Assembly (NCBI GenBank): GCA_012845835.1
Contig: JABAKD010000028.1
Coordinates: forward strand, 7,054,296-7,118,295
Reading direction: 5' to 3'
Source: Undaria pinnatifida
Lineage: Eukaryota > Sar > Phaeophyceae > Laminariales > Alariaceae
Length of the DNA stretch: 64,000 nucleotides
Of this stretch, positions 25,901-34,100 are shown one piece after another. A program made the position numbers and the translations under genes. Under the pieces are notes generated by a model. That model did no database searches, was not told the origin of the DNA, and saw only the letters and a program-made list of their open reading frames with translations. Positions within the stretch are counted from its first letter, which is position 1, and every line of letters begins with the position of its first letter.

Positions 25901-26766
25901 TACCAGGTACGTACTGTACCTGGTCCGAGAAGTACAGCAGAATATACCTGGTATACTACAACTAAACTTTAGTATTCATACTTCGAGGTAGTAGTTAAAC
26001 ACCGGGCGGGGAATATCTCTACAAAGGGTGATATCTCTGCTGCGGTTGTACCACTGCCTTTATTTTTTTTTTGACCGCAACAGGTGGGAATATCTCGCGA
26101 TCTTACCAACAACGTACGTAGTCTAGACTAGCATCACTTGTACATTATGATACGAGCAGTAGCTGGTGGTGTACGATCGCTGCTTCGCAGCAGATTTATC
26201 CCAGGCGGGTGCTAGCTGGTGCTCCCATTCTACGACTACCCGGTAAATATATACGGAGTACTAGGCACCAGGTACCAGGCAGGCTGTCATCATGGATCGG
26301 CGTTTCGCCGTTTTGCTACTGTAAAACCCCCACTTTTCTTTCTGTTGGAGACAGCAGCAGTCTGTGACAGCAAGTGGAAATCATCCCGGCATGTGAATGA
26401 TAAACCGAAGACGGCGGGCAGATAGATTGTGCTCCAGCCAAGATTGTGACTGTAAAGTGGAGATTAACCCTGCACGTGAATGAACAACCGATGACGGGCA
26501 GATAGATTGCGCTCCACAGGGGGCGTAACTCACCGGCGCAGCAGATTCCGCAGCCCTCCATCGTCGAGAAACGGCGCGTCTTGCGCTACGCACAAACTCA
26601 GCGTCAAGGCGCACACGATATCTGTTGCACCTCGCGTTGTTCTCGAAGCGCGACCAGCTCGACACAGGTCCACTACATGGAGAAATTGCAGGCAGCCAGC
26701 GACAAGGTCAGCTGATAAGCTCGACAAAGAGACAGCAGGCTGAACCAGTAGCAGGTCACCTTCCAT
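4648..26766 (-). CDS. F-box-like / leucine-rich-repeat protein, 8 exons
   Basis: The predicted protein has 1111 residues. Exon 1 (residues 1-78) carries an F-box-like segment at about 15-52: Leu-rich, with DLCRAGRASRTTR at the usual F-box arginine/hydrophobic end. Exons 2-8 carry degenerate LRRs of the cysteine-containing/RNase-inhibitor type, for example LEQLSLCGLSRATD, LESLDLSYCCVTDE, LRKLSLSGCRG and LRLSGCG. Known F-box/LRR proteins are substrate receptors of SCF ubiquitin ligases; that role is inferred here. The exon phases (2,0,2,1,2,0,0) join without a stop, and LRR spacing continues across junctions. The ATG at 26766 has A at -3; the longer open frame upstream begins with GTG, so I rejected it. 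Exon 2 holds long Gln-, Ala- and Gly-rich inserts between repeats. Intron 1 is 12.6 kb. The C-terminus is the least certain part. Confidence 0.72.
4970..5150 (+). repeat. G-rich block in LRR intron 7
   Basis: About 180 bp of the plus strand consists of runs of 3-9 G separated by A or TT (GGGGTTGGGGATTGGGGGTT type). It lies in the intron between exons 7 and 8. Such runs could form quadruplexes on the strand opposite the transcript. The GC-biased open frames here are compositional. Confidence 0.75.
5392..6069 (-). CDS. LRR gene exon 7
   Basis: The acceptor is CCCCGCAG and the donor GTGGGA (5391). The exon has 226 codons in phase 0 at both ends. It opens VLCKCPFTNEGLIAACEAIT, completing the repeat begun in exon 6. 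A charged, Gln- and Pro-rich insert follows, then LRKLSLSGCRGVQGSGVIAL and GHVRALLEGMPRLQ. The donor is weaker than the others. Confidence 0.7.
6613..6712 (-). CDS. LRR gene exon 6
   Basis: The acceptor is ACGGCAG and the donor GTGAGA (6612). It encodes ACGPCLESLDLSYCCVTDEV and ends LALPGLHDL. This is the clearest single Cys-containing LRR in the gene, with the L-x2-L-x-L-x2-C pattern. It enters in phase 2 and leaves in phase 0. Confidence 0.75.
7000..7190 (+). repeat. Dispersed repeat B, copy 1
   Basis: About 190 bp resembles segments near 12.03, 14.08, 54.46 and 57.99 kb. Shared landmarks are a 'gatgcag.tcac.cttcat' start, CACGGYGNTTCGCGCTT, GCAATGYCTGCCTGG, then the bend CATGGTCGTCCGACTACG and CATGCATG. 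It lies in LRR intron 5 and has no coding potential. Confidence 0.65.
7784..8497 (+). repeat. Tandem array of a ~190-bp unit, 4 copies
   Basis: Units begin at ATAACACCG, at 7784, 7983, 8172 and 8356, with periods of 199, 189 and 184 bp. Each contains CAGCTCCAATCTTATGGGCT, CAATCCTTTTGACGCATGCT and a short GTACTACTAATACAG stretch. Divergence is moderate, so the array is not recent. It sits in LRR intron 5. Confidence 0.85.
8722..8802 (+). mobile_element. 82-bp MITE family, degenerate copy
   Basis: It matches the elements at 38992 and 48999 over their length (ACTAAATCCAAG, TTTGTCCCC, CCAGTTGTAAAGGGG). The flanks are TTGA and TGAA instead of TTAA, and the ends have lost one or two bases, so this is the oldest of the three copies. 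Confidence 0.7.
9136..9200 (+). repeat. Dispersed repeat A, copy
   Basis: It carries the core GCAGCTTGCAAA, then TATCGAC, AAATTTATCGAACTCACAGC. The same core recurs about 15 times in the window in both orientations. It lies in LRR intron 5. Confidence 0.7.
9800..9886 (+). repeat. Dispersed repeat A, copy
   Basis: It has CACAAAATTAGGTGTA, CATGAGTATCGACCTTAAA and GAACTCACAGCTGACGTG. The upstream CACAAAATTAGGTGTA is shared with the copy at 24.45 kb, so the family unit is longer than its core. It ends 80 bp before LRR exon 5. Confidence 0.7.
9966..10116 (-). CDS. LRR gene exon 5
   Basis: The acceptor is GTGACAG and the donor GTGAGA (9965). It encodes CEQFTGEVFFQPLVDTAQSF followed by a repeat core, TSISLARSKAVTPEAIKAL. 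It enters in phase 1 and leaves in phase 2, consistent with exons 4 and 6. Confidence 0.72.
11072..11220 (-). CDS. LRR gene exon 4
   Basis: The acceptor GTGTACAG lies behind a CT-rich tract, and the donor is GTAAGC at 11071. It encodes CGNLGLVFMVAKLARLEQL and then SLCGLSRATDLTVAAIL, a good RNase-inhibitor-like LRR, and ends LRQLSLEG. Phase 2 in and phase 1 out both match the neighbours. Confidence 0.75.
11557..11663 (-). CDS. LRR gene exon 3
   Basis: It follows exon 2 in phase 0 and leaves phase 2 at a GTGAGA donor (11556). It encodes DDGPMALARCQQLTSLGI, one LRR unit. The acceptor could also sit at one of the nearby AGs; the one at 11665-11664 keeps the frame. Confidence 0.65.
12030..12125 (-). 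repeat. Dispersed repeat B, partial copy
   Basis: It matches the bend region of the family (CATTGTAGA, GACTACGGCCATGCATG), in the same strand sense as the copy near 58 kb, and is followed by a C-run. It lies in LRR intron 2. Confidence 0.55.
12316..13972 (-). CDS. LRR gene exon 2 (repeats plus low-complexity inserts)
   Basis: The acceptor is AAATAAAG before 13972; the donor is GTGAGC at 12315. The exon has 552 full codons and is open throughout. It begins CPALVEIDIDARRLSG, an LRR unit, then LTGVTLRNGYGW. A long insert rich in Glu/Gln, Arg and Ala follows, then ALRSLTLCGFGP and VLRCLTLTNVSAG, a Gly-rich insert, LVELSLATVSS and LRRLSLVVDDITDALC. The inserts sit between repeats, as in repeat-expanded algal proteins. 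The opposite strand also has long open frames here, explained by GC-rich triplet composition. Confidence 0.72.
14075..14200 (+). repeat. Dispersed repeat B, partial copy
   Basis: It has TTCATGCATGGCC, ATAGACCGTCGCATCC, ACAATGCCGCGATGGAGCA and CGTCGGGCTTTCACCGA, as in the copies near 54.5 kb (same sense) and 58.1 kb (inverted). Confidence 0.6.
14903..17273 (+). repeat. 93-bp satellite array, about 13 units, interrupted
   Basis: The unit reads roughly TTCCCAGAAAGTAGAAGAAA, ACCGACGGAAATTCCAGGGC, TTTTCACGGATCATGACC, TGATCAATGAGCTTCAACG, TTGATCACTCATACACA. Unit starts (TTCCCAG) occur near 14933, 15827, 15926, 16029, 16125, 16226, 16620, 16715, 16811, 16912, 17112 and 17209. Each unit carries TGATCA at both ends of a short imperfect palindrome. 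The array is interrupted at 15026-15809 by a MITE and at about 16315-16618 by sequence related to 24.04-24.37 kb. Units are contiguous with no unique spacers. Confidence 0.88.
15026..15809. mobile_element. TA-flanked MITE (CAGGCTGGTTC ends), copy 1
   Basis: It has perfect 11-bp terminal inverted repeats, CAGGCTGGTTC and GAACCAGCCTG, with TA at each end. It interrupts a satellite unit: the left flank ends GATCACTTA and the right flank resumes TACCCATTCCCAG, so removing the element plus one TA restores a normal unit. This indicates a Tc1/mariner-type cut-and-paste insertion. No transposase is visible, so it is non-autonomous. A second copy lies at 29975-30609. Confidence 0.8.
17448..17477. repeat. 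Perfect 30-bp palindrome
   Basis: AGATCGGAGGCACGT is followed directly by its exact reverse complement with no spacer. It lies in unique sequence just after the satellite array. Its function is unknown. Confidence 0.9.
17863..18049 (+). repeat. 45-bp minisatellite, left part
   Basis: About four units of CGGCACTACAGCGGCAACCC plus GCACTACTCCGCGTTCTACC plus ACGAC. The period is a multiple of three, and one frame stays open (units of the type RHYSGNPHYSAFYHD). The array continues at 19255 after an inserted element. Confidence 0.88.
18050..19254. mobile_element. 1.2-kb terminal-inverted-repeat element
   Basis: It begins TGTAGTGCGTTAGGGGAC and ends GTCCCCTAACGCACTACA. The inverted repeats run about 200 bp inward (blocks of GGGGACCGCCNA.CG). 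The centre is AT-rich, with many TTTAATAGAG and AAATCTGTACGTTTTAGTAT copies, partly palindromic. GCAC is duplicated at both flanks, and the 45-bp minisatellite resumes in register on the far side. No transposase reading frame is visible. Superfamily not assigned. Confidence 0.8.
19255..19386 (+). repeat. 45-bp minisatellite, right part
   Basis: About three further units of the array that ends at 18049, in the same orientation and register. Joining the two parts at the GCAC duplication restores an uninterrupted unit. The last unit is degenerate (CACTTATTCCGCATTCTACC). Confidence 0.85.
19935..20175 (+). repeat. Tandem repeat, ~72-bp unit, 3 copies
   Basis: The unit contains GAGGACTTCAATCGGACAGA, CGGTATACCGTTTTTTGGCC, CAAAAGTGCAAAATCCCAAC and CGCCGGATGACAAT. 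It includes the palindrome CGGTATACCG. Copies are nearly identical, so the expansion is recent. Confidence 0.88.
20800..21145 (+). repeat. Cluster of GCGGATATCCGC-type palindromic repeats
   Basis: Variants of GCGGATATCCGCTCCG followed by GTGACTTT or GTAACACACTCG recur at least eight times, with a nearly exact 73-bp tandem duplication at about 20870-21020. The core is an inverted repeat around GATATC. It is non-coding. Confidence 0.8.
23360..23720 (+). repeat. Degenerate tandem repeats (GGGTGGCGGAGTACAA)
   Basis: At least five copies of GGTGGCGGAGTACAAGCCAA followed by CTAGCTGGTTTACCCGG and TTATTG. A weaker copy lies near 23240. The period is irregular, about 85-105 bp. Confidence 0.7.
23760..23970 (+). 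repeat. Tandem repeat, ~60-bp unit, 3-4 copies
   Basis: The unit is GAGCCACGAAACAGATGCAC, CAGTCAGATGCAACGACGCA, GAACTCCGAA, repeated with growing A-runs between units. Confidence 0.8.
24452..24545 (+). repeat. Dispersed repeat A, copy
   Basis: It has CACAAAATTAGGTGTATCGC, GCAGCTTGCAAAGGTGAGCA, TCGACCCTAAATTTATCGAA and CTCACAGCTGATGACGTG, a close match to the family core, and is followed by a T-run. Confidence 0.75.
26534..26766 (-). CDS. LRR gene exon 1 (F-box-like)
   Basis: It starts with ATG at 26766 and ends before GTGAGT at 26533, leaving two bases of an Arg codon (phase 2). It encodes an F-box-like helix set at residues 15-52 and then FLDDGGLRNLLRR, whose end flows into CPALVEIDI at the start of exon 2. 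The F-box match is judged by eye and is modest. Confidence 0.65.
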
Positions 26767-27382
26767 GATGTTGTGGGGGCCTCGCACAAGGAGAGCTTGT
26801 TGCCGCGTGCTGTTGTGGATCCTTTGGCTGGCGTTGCCCTGCTGTATCTGTTTTCCAGTGATTGGATTACAGCTAGTAGTATCCACGGGTCAAGTTGTAG
26901 TTGTTCGTAGGGCAGGGAGCAATTCCGCGGCCGACTACCTATGATACGTGCTACGTACGATTGGTACAGATTAGTTACTTCTGGAGTTAAGTTGCAGTTG
27001 GTGTCATGGTGACGTGTGTGCGGTTGGAACGACTGATCGGTCTCGCGCCGACGCCTTCTCCTGCACCAAAACAATAAAGACGAACCGTCTGTTTCGAAAT
27101 CGTCCGGCCTTCAAACTTCAAATCCGATCTCCGTCCGTCGGCTCCACTAATTCCAAGTCATATATTCGACGTACGCCTTTAAAAATATCGCCCCAATCCC
27201 CTCTCATAAACACGGCGTAATTTTCGACGCAAACCCCTCCTTTCCGAAGTGCACTTTTTTCTTTGTTTGCCCACAGCAGTAAAGACTAGTTGCTGATATA
27301 TCATTTTGCTTCCGGAGTTGCGATCGTATTCCTTAAGGAAGGAGGGAGGGCCATCTCTTAGACGTGGCCGGGACACCCCCAC
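26767..27382. promoter_or_regulatory. Probable shared bidirectional promoter
   Basis: The 616 bp between the two divergent start codons must hold the 5' UTRs and promoters of both genes unless non-coding upstream exons exist. I see no convincing TATA box. The assignment rests only on position. Confidence 0.45.
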
Positions 27383-27694
27383 ATGAGTGACACGGAGGAT
27401 GTACAGCTCCCCCTTCCCTCGCGGGCGGGGGTCAGGGCGGGAGGTGGGGGCGGTGGAGGAGGTCTCCGCTCGGCACGGCGTTCCTCTCGAAAGGTCGTGG
27501 ACGGTCTAAGAACCGCGAGCTCTCGGCGCCTGAACTACAGCTCCTTCACCTCCAACGGGTCCCGGGGAGGGGGAGGGGAGACAGAGGGGTCTGCTGTGGG
27601 GATAGTGAACAATACAGGGAGCAAAGCTTGCTCGGCGTGCGGGATACAGTTCACGTGGCGAATGAGGCGCCACCATTGTCGAGCATGCAGAAAG
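27383..27694 (+). CDS. FYVE gene exon 1 (first half of FYVE finger)
   Basis: ATG at 27383; donor GTATGT at 27695, phase 0. It encodes a Gly/Ser/Arg-rich N-terminus, then GSKACSACGIQF and WRMRRHHCRACRK: cysteines 1-4 and the lipid-binding basic motif. It stops exactly between the fourth and fifth zinc ligands. Confidence 0.85.
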
Positions 27695-30600
27695 GTATGT
27701 TTATGTCCTACGTTTACTTCACGAGATTTGTGTCATTATTGTCATTAGGACTTGCTAAACAAGTGATTTTCGAAGTCGGTTTTATCATGTTTGAATGTTT
27801 CGCTCTGCCTGCTGCAGCGCACGGGGCACACCATCGTGCTTGCTGCAGCAGGGCGAGAGGAAGCAGCGGCAGGCGGCGTGGAGATCCGTTTGGTTTCGGG
27901 GGGGGGGGTGCGAAGGGTACAGCTGCAGCGAAGGTCTGGTTGTCCTGTGGTACGTGGTCGTTTCGGTTGAAAATCTTTGCGTCCAGCCGATGTCCGCTGC
28001 TGTATACCAAGTGTACTGCAATCCTGCTGTAGTTGACGGATTGTCCCATGGTTCAAAAGGTTGTTGAAGTGTTTCTTCGGCGAAGCTCACAGACATGTCC
28101 GCAACGAACGTGGACATCGCCCCCTACAAGTACCACCCTCGGGCTTGGGACTCTCGTGGGAGTTTGCATGATAGATCGTCGCTACTTTTTTCCCTAGGGG
28201 TTTGGGCAGATCCCGTATTCGCCCCCTGTTGCAGTTCGCAAATCGCCACACTCCAACCCTCGTTTACGCACTTCTGCTGCTTTGTTCTTTTCAAACCACT
28301 CGTACCTGGCACACACTGCTGGTACGAGCCAGCGTGCTTTTTGAGTTTTGTATGCGTGTGTGACAAACAAATAAAACAAAAACAAAACATTTTTTTTTTT
28401 ATCCTCGGGCGGATGGGGAAAAATAAAGCTTTAGCTCACCACACTTCCACGTATTTCATACACGTCGTGTGTCCAATAACCAATCTCGTATACGAGTACA
28501 CGACCCTTGTTGAAACGATTCCCACCTACCTGGTGAAATCAAATGCTGCCTCTGGAGAGAGTAAGAAACACTACCAGGCAGCTGATACCACCTCATTATC
28601 TTTCTAGCCATCCATGCCGTAGCTCCAATTCATCCCCCCCCCCCCCCCTTTTTATCCCCCGCTCCCTCTTGTTAAAAAAACCCACTTAAAATCAATTATA
28701 TGCCAGAGTAGTAAACACTACCAGGCAGTCTTGATATCACCTCATTATGTGTCTAGCCATCCATGCCGTAGCTCCAATTCATTCCCCCCCAAACGCCCCC
28801 CCAAACGCCCCCTCCTTCCCCACCACCTGAACCATCGCCTAGACCCAGCACCACGTGTATAGCAAGTCCTTACATCTATGCGACCTAAAGCTGTTGGAAA
28901 TCCCCTCACCCCCCCCCCCCCCCCCACCCACCCCTTTGAACACTCCGCCCTTTCATCACTGGTTGTACGACTTACAGCATACAGTACACTTGATAAAAAT
29001 TGATGCATTTCCTTCCACAGCTGTCAGATTTTGTCCCCCTCAGAAACGGTTTTTATAGTTTCCGCGCACAGACTGGCTAACATCACCCTTTTGACCCTGG
29101 TACAAGCTACACTGTAGTTCCAAGGGGAGTCGCTGACCTATATCCTTAATGAGGACACACACCCAGCAATACGCGCGATCGGAGTATCACACACAGCTTG
29201 CAAATATGGTTTCGACAAAATCTTCGATCTCACAGCTGGAGTGTATTTTTTTTTCATAATATACGACGAACGACGTCAGCCAAATCCACGGCAGGGTAAT
29301 ATAGAAGATACAGAATATTATATTTATAGTGTTAGACCATTGTTTATGGTACCCCGATCCAGGTCGCAGATGTTCCTGACATTTGTTTCGCCGCCTAAAG
29401 ATCAAGATGCCGACGAAAGATTTCCTAACAGGAATGTGTATGGTAAAAAGAGTCTAGATGCAGAAGCTAACAGCAATGTTCGATATATTCGTTGGCATTT
29501 TTCAGAGGGGTGGTTGTACAGTTTCGAAAAGCCGAGACACACGCAAACGAGCCGCAGCGCCACAACATGCCACAGACCATGGCGATCGAGGTGCGCGTGG
29601 TCAAGCGGCAGCTGCTCGGCAAATGGCCCAGGGGGCTGCCGCATCTTGGTGAATTACTGCTGTTCTGTGCTTGTGTGCGCGGGGGCAAATTTGCGGCGTA
29701 CCCTCGAGACAACATCTGGAGAAGAAATGCCTTGCCCCGATTTCAGCCGGAGATCGGAACGAAACGCCCTTTTTCGGTGGATTTTCCGATCTTGGAAATT
29801 GTCAGAACCAACATTTGTTTCCCCATGCAGTGTACACAGATCTTACGTTAGGCGAATCTTGTATAGATCAAGATCTATGGCCTACATCGGGGTGCCATAA
29901 ACAGTGGCCTTACCACGCTGTGAATTTGAAGAAGTTAGGGGTTTCCGATATGTATATGCAGGCGTTGTTAGATACAGGCTGATTCGGGAGTTCAAAACCT
30001 AAATTTTTTTCCCCCACGAATGCCGCTCGCAAGCTGTGGTCCAAGGGCGGATATGTGGTATCATGCTGACCCCCATGGGCTGGCAAGAGGGTGACATGGC
30101 CATTTTTTTGTTTCTCACGGCCTCGGGCTGTCTCTAGGAGCGAAACTCCTATCGACCAATAGCAGGCCTTCAATATTTTCAATAATATTCAGGCTTTTTC
30201 CAAGCGGGGGCCAAAAAAAAAATGCGCCGCATTTTGCACGAATCGGTACGCGGTAGGTACTCCAAGGCTTGTCTGTAGATTTTCTCGCGCAAAATATCGA
30301 ATTTTTCGCGCAAAATATCGAAGATCTGACCTCCCTATGTTCAAGGTTAAGAAGTATCTAGCGAAGAAATTTGATCCTACTCGTCGAAAAAAATGGTTAT
30401 ATGATAAGGTGGTTCACATTTTCCAAAAAATCTAAAACTGACGAAAAATCAGGCAAAAAAAAACAAAAAAACGACAGGTGAGCTCTTCGCAACAGCACGT
30501 TAAAGGCGTGTGCAAATTTTTACGGTCTGAATCGAAAAAACCAGCTGGAAAACCCGGCTTGGACATTTGACGGGGAACACATTTCGGGCTTGTAACTTGA

Positions 30601-31081
30601 ACCAGCCTGTACTCCAAGGTACGCGCGCGGATAAGTTTTCAAGGTTGTGTTTGCGAAAAAAAATCTTCGGAAACATGCTTTCCTTCCGCTTAACAAGGTG
30701 AAATCTCTTCCCGTCATGATTTTGGTGCTTTGCGTTGGAAGTAAACGAAATTCTGCAGGCGACGCCTCCAAAATTTAGGGGGGAAGTGGGGATGTACGGC
30801 AACAAGGCGGAAGAAGAGTAGGAAAAGAAGAAACACTACAAAAAGAGCAAGACATGCAAGAACAGCGCACGAGCACCGACGGCAGCCAAGCAACGGTGGC
30901 GGCGGCAGAGTTGACCGCAAGCAGCAGCACAGCAAGCAGAAGCACAGTTATTAATAGCGGCAGCGTGCGCTTCAGCAACTAAACAAGCAGCACCAGCACG
31001 GCACCGGCAAACAGCAACAGCGCTTGTTTTTACTTTTTTCAATTTTGGGAACGGCTTTGTACGAGCATTTGTCTCGTCGTG

Positions 31082-31131
<50 letters not shown>

Positions 31132-34100
31132 GCTGCTGCTGCTGCTGCTTGCTGCTGCGCTCGGCGCTCGCGCGCCACCCCGCTGGCGCGCTCCGCTCCG
31201 AGCACGCCCGGCGCAATTGCACTTGGACCGCGGCGGCTTCACGCCACGCCGCTGCTGCCGCTGCTGCTGCTACCATGGTGTGGTGGAATTGAAATGGTAC
31301 AAACACGAGCTGTCCTGTTGCCACGGTCTATTGTACCAGCATAGCGGTACCAGCACGAGTACGAGCAGCCATTTCGAAACTACGCATTCTCCATGACTCC
31401 AAGCGGGCAAGAGCGCACCGTCGTAGCAGCGCGCCGCCGGGCGGCCTGCTGCTACACCCCAACGCCGCCCATCCGCGTCATACGCTAGCTACACCTCTCG
31501 AGTCTGTGCTCTCAGCAGTTGTGCTGTGTCGATACAGCAAGCAGCAGGCAGCTGGTGGTGCGTGCTGGACAAGGAACATGCCCCATGACTAGTGACTTGA
31601 GCTGCGTCGGACAAACGCTCCGTGCGTTGTAGGCCAATGAAACAAAGAGACGAAAAATACAGCAACTTTTGATTCAATCCTACCATCGATAAGTAGCTTT
31701 TTTTGCCGTTTTTGGAAAATAGTACCGCAAATCCTGCCTTCGGGAGATAGTTTGAAGTATTTTCACGAAAAAAGTTTTTATCAAAATACTGGAGTGTTTG
31801 CGAAAGTACGTTTTTAGAAGTTTACTCCTTACATTGTCCAGAAGGCAAGATTTGCGGTGAATTTCTGAAAAAACGGTAACAAATTATTTGTCGAAGGTAG
31901 TTTCGAGGAAAGGTTAAGGTAAATTTTGTTTCTCTGTTTTATTGATCTACAACGCACCGAGCATCTGTCCGAGGCAGAACGCCTGTGCAAGGGTCTGCAG
32001 CACCCCAAACAGCACCAAAAGCACCTCGCTGTTGTCACGACACCACGCAAGGAGCTCCGGAGGACCGGGAGGGTACCTCGAGCATGTCGCGTAGGCGTAA
32101 CATCAGGATTACTGGCTTATAAGTACCGAGCATCCTTCCATGCCTTGCACGCACCACCTACCTGCGCTGGTTACTGTAATTACAGCAAGACAACTTATGG
32201 GAGCACAGAGGCTCGAGAGGTGTAGCTTGAGTATGCCGCGGACAAGCGGCGTTGGGTGGTGCCAGCGGGCCGCCGGCGGACTGCAGGCGCCCCGGTGCTA
32301 CGGTACGCCCTCGCCCGCTAGGTGTCAGGATGCGATGTTCCAGACTGGACTACTCGTACCCGTTCTCCTGACAGCATGATGGCCGCTCGTTCGTGTAGAT
32401 TCTACCACGGTGCGGTAGAGCAGCAGCAGCAGCGGTGGCGGCGGCGCGCAGCCACGATCTATACATCGGGGCGCCGGGCGTGCTCGGAGCAGAGCGCGCC
32501 GGCGCGGTGGCGCGTATGCCGAGCGCAGGAGCAGCAACAGCAGCAGCAGCAGCAGCAGCGACGAAAAGAATTGTGGGTCCCCAAATCGAAAAATGCCTAA
32601 ATGCAAGGTGTTGCTGCTTCTGCTGCTCGTGGTGGTGCTGGTGCTGTTTATTTTTGTTGCTCAAGCCGATTCTGCCGCAAGCTGCCTTTAGCTGTGCTGC
32701 TGCTTGCGGCCGTGGGATAGCTGCGGGCGGCACTGTGGGTCAACTGTTTGTGCATCGTTGCTGGACTGCCGTTGCTATTCGTGCGTACCTTGTACGCTGT
32801 ATTTTTGTTTTCGCTTCACTTTTTGGTTTGCCGCGTTGCCGCACATCCCCACACCCCTCCTCGATTTCGAAGGCGTCGCCTGCGGGATTTTTTTCACTTG
32901 TAGCGCAAACACACCTAAATCTTGGTGGTAAGGCAATTCACTTTTTTTCAGCGGAAGGAAAGTAATTTTCTAAATATCATATTTTCGTAAACACTCCACC
33001 CTTATTATTACTAACGCAGGTGATACTGACGTCATACCTATCTGTAAGGGCGCCTAAAACTTAGGCAAGGCACCGAGGTTGCACCTAAGTTTCATAAGTT
33101 TCAGATATGATAGGGCACGTACTCAGTATTGGTGCCGTACCCAGCAGCGAATACCTGTACCACTGCCGTACCCGGGTATTTTGTCGATGGGTGTACCCGT
33201 TGCAACCAACCGACCAACCAACCAGCCAGCAGCGTACTGCTGTACCTAACGCACCTAAAAATATTGAGGGCGTACCTAAACGTCCCTACTTGGTACCTGG
33301 TATGCAACATGTTAGGTATCGAACTCGTACCTAACGAATACCTATCCCCGTTTTCTTTTTGTCGATGGGTATACCCGATACCCGGGTATCTTGCCCGCGG
33401 GTCGAGTGCAGCCCCAATGGGTCTCATGGTTCTTGTTGATGTTAGTACGCTTTTTTTTTTCCCGCAGGGGACTACGACTACTGCCTGTGAACTTTCCAGA
33501 GCGGCACTTGCTGCTGACTAGGCTACACGACGTTGGGGGGGTCGTTCTTGTCGGCCGGCTCACGGCAGTAGACGCCAAGAGAGTACATGAACGGTGCCTC
33601 TCTAGCCCATTCTATGTGGCAGCCACTCGGCACGAAGTACGGGTTATCGGCGGATTTTTGTAGTCTTCTTCGCCACGTCGAACACCTCCGGCGTATCCCC
33701 CTTGCTCTTGTGAACACGCTCTGGCGTGACCGCGGTGACGCTCTTGTCCGGCGCGACTTCGACCCTCTCTGGCTCGCGCGTGTTCTGTGTGCTGGCCCCC
33801 TCGCTCGGTGAAGCTGGGTAGTTTTTGCTCGTTGTCCACGACGCTCGTGCTCTGCTCGTGGGTTGGCAACGTGTCTGTGGCAGGGTGCATACTGGTATCG
33901 GGGAGATCGCGTACGTGACGTACTTAATTCTAACATTTACCCGCAGACATCAAAAGTAGGAATTATTAATAGGAAACGTACCTGATGTACTCACGGCTTT
34001 ACCTTTCGGCATGAGGGTTTGCACCATACTCGGGTACTTTGTCCATGGCTACTCGGATACCCGGGTAAGTTTTTTGGTGGTAATCCTAGTGTACCTAGCT

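Larger units (their letters stand above)
13973..26533 (-). other. LRR intron 1, 12.6 kb, repeat-filled
   Basis: This is the intron between the F-box-like exon and the first LRR exon. No host exon is visible inside. Its contents are listed separately: repeat B, the 93-bp satellite, a MITE, the 45-bp minisatellite with an inserted element, and other tandem arrays. The stretches 21.2-23.0 and 25.1-26.5 kb show only short, unsupported open frames. Confidence 0.65.

Noticed and set aside
30836-31396. Leu- or Ala/Gln-rich frames over the CTG run
   Set aside because: Trinucleotide repeat artefacts inside the fold-back element.
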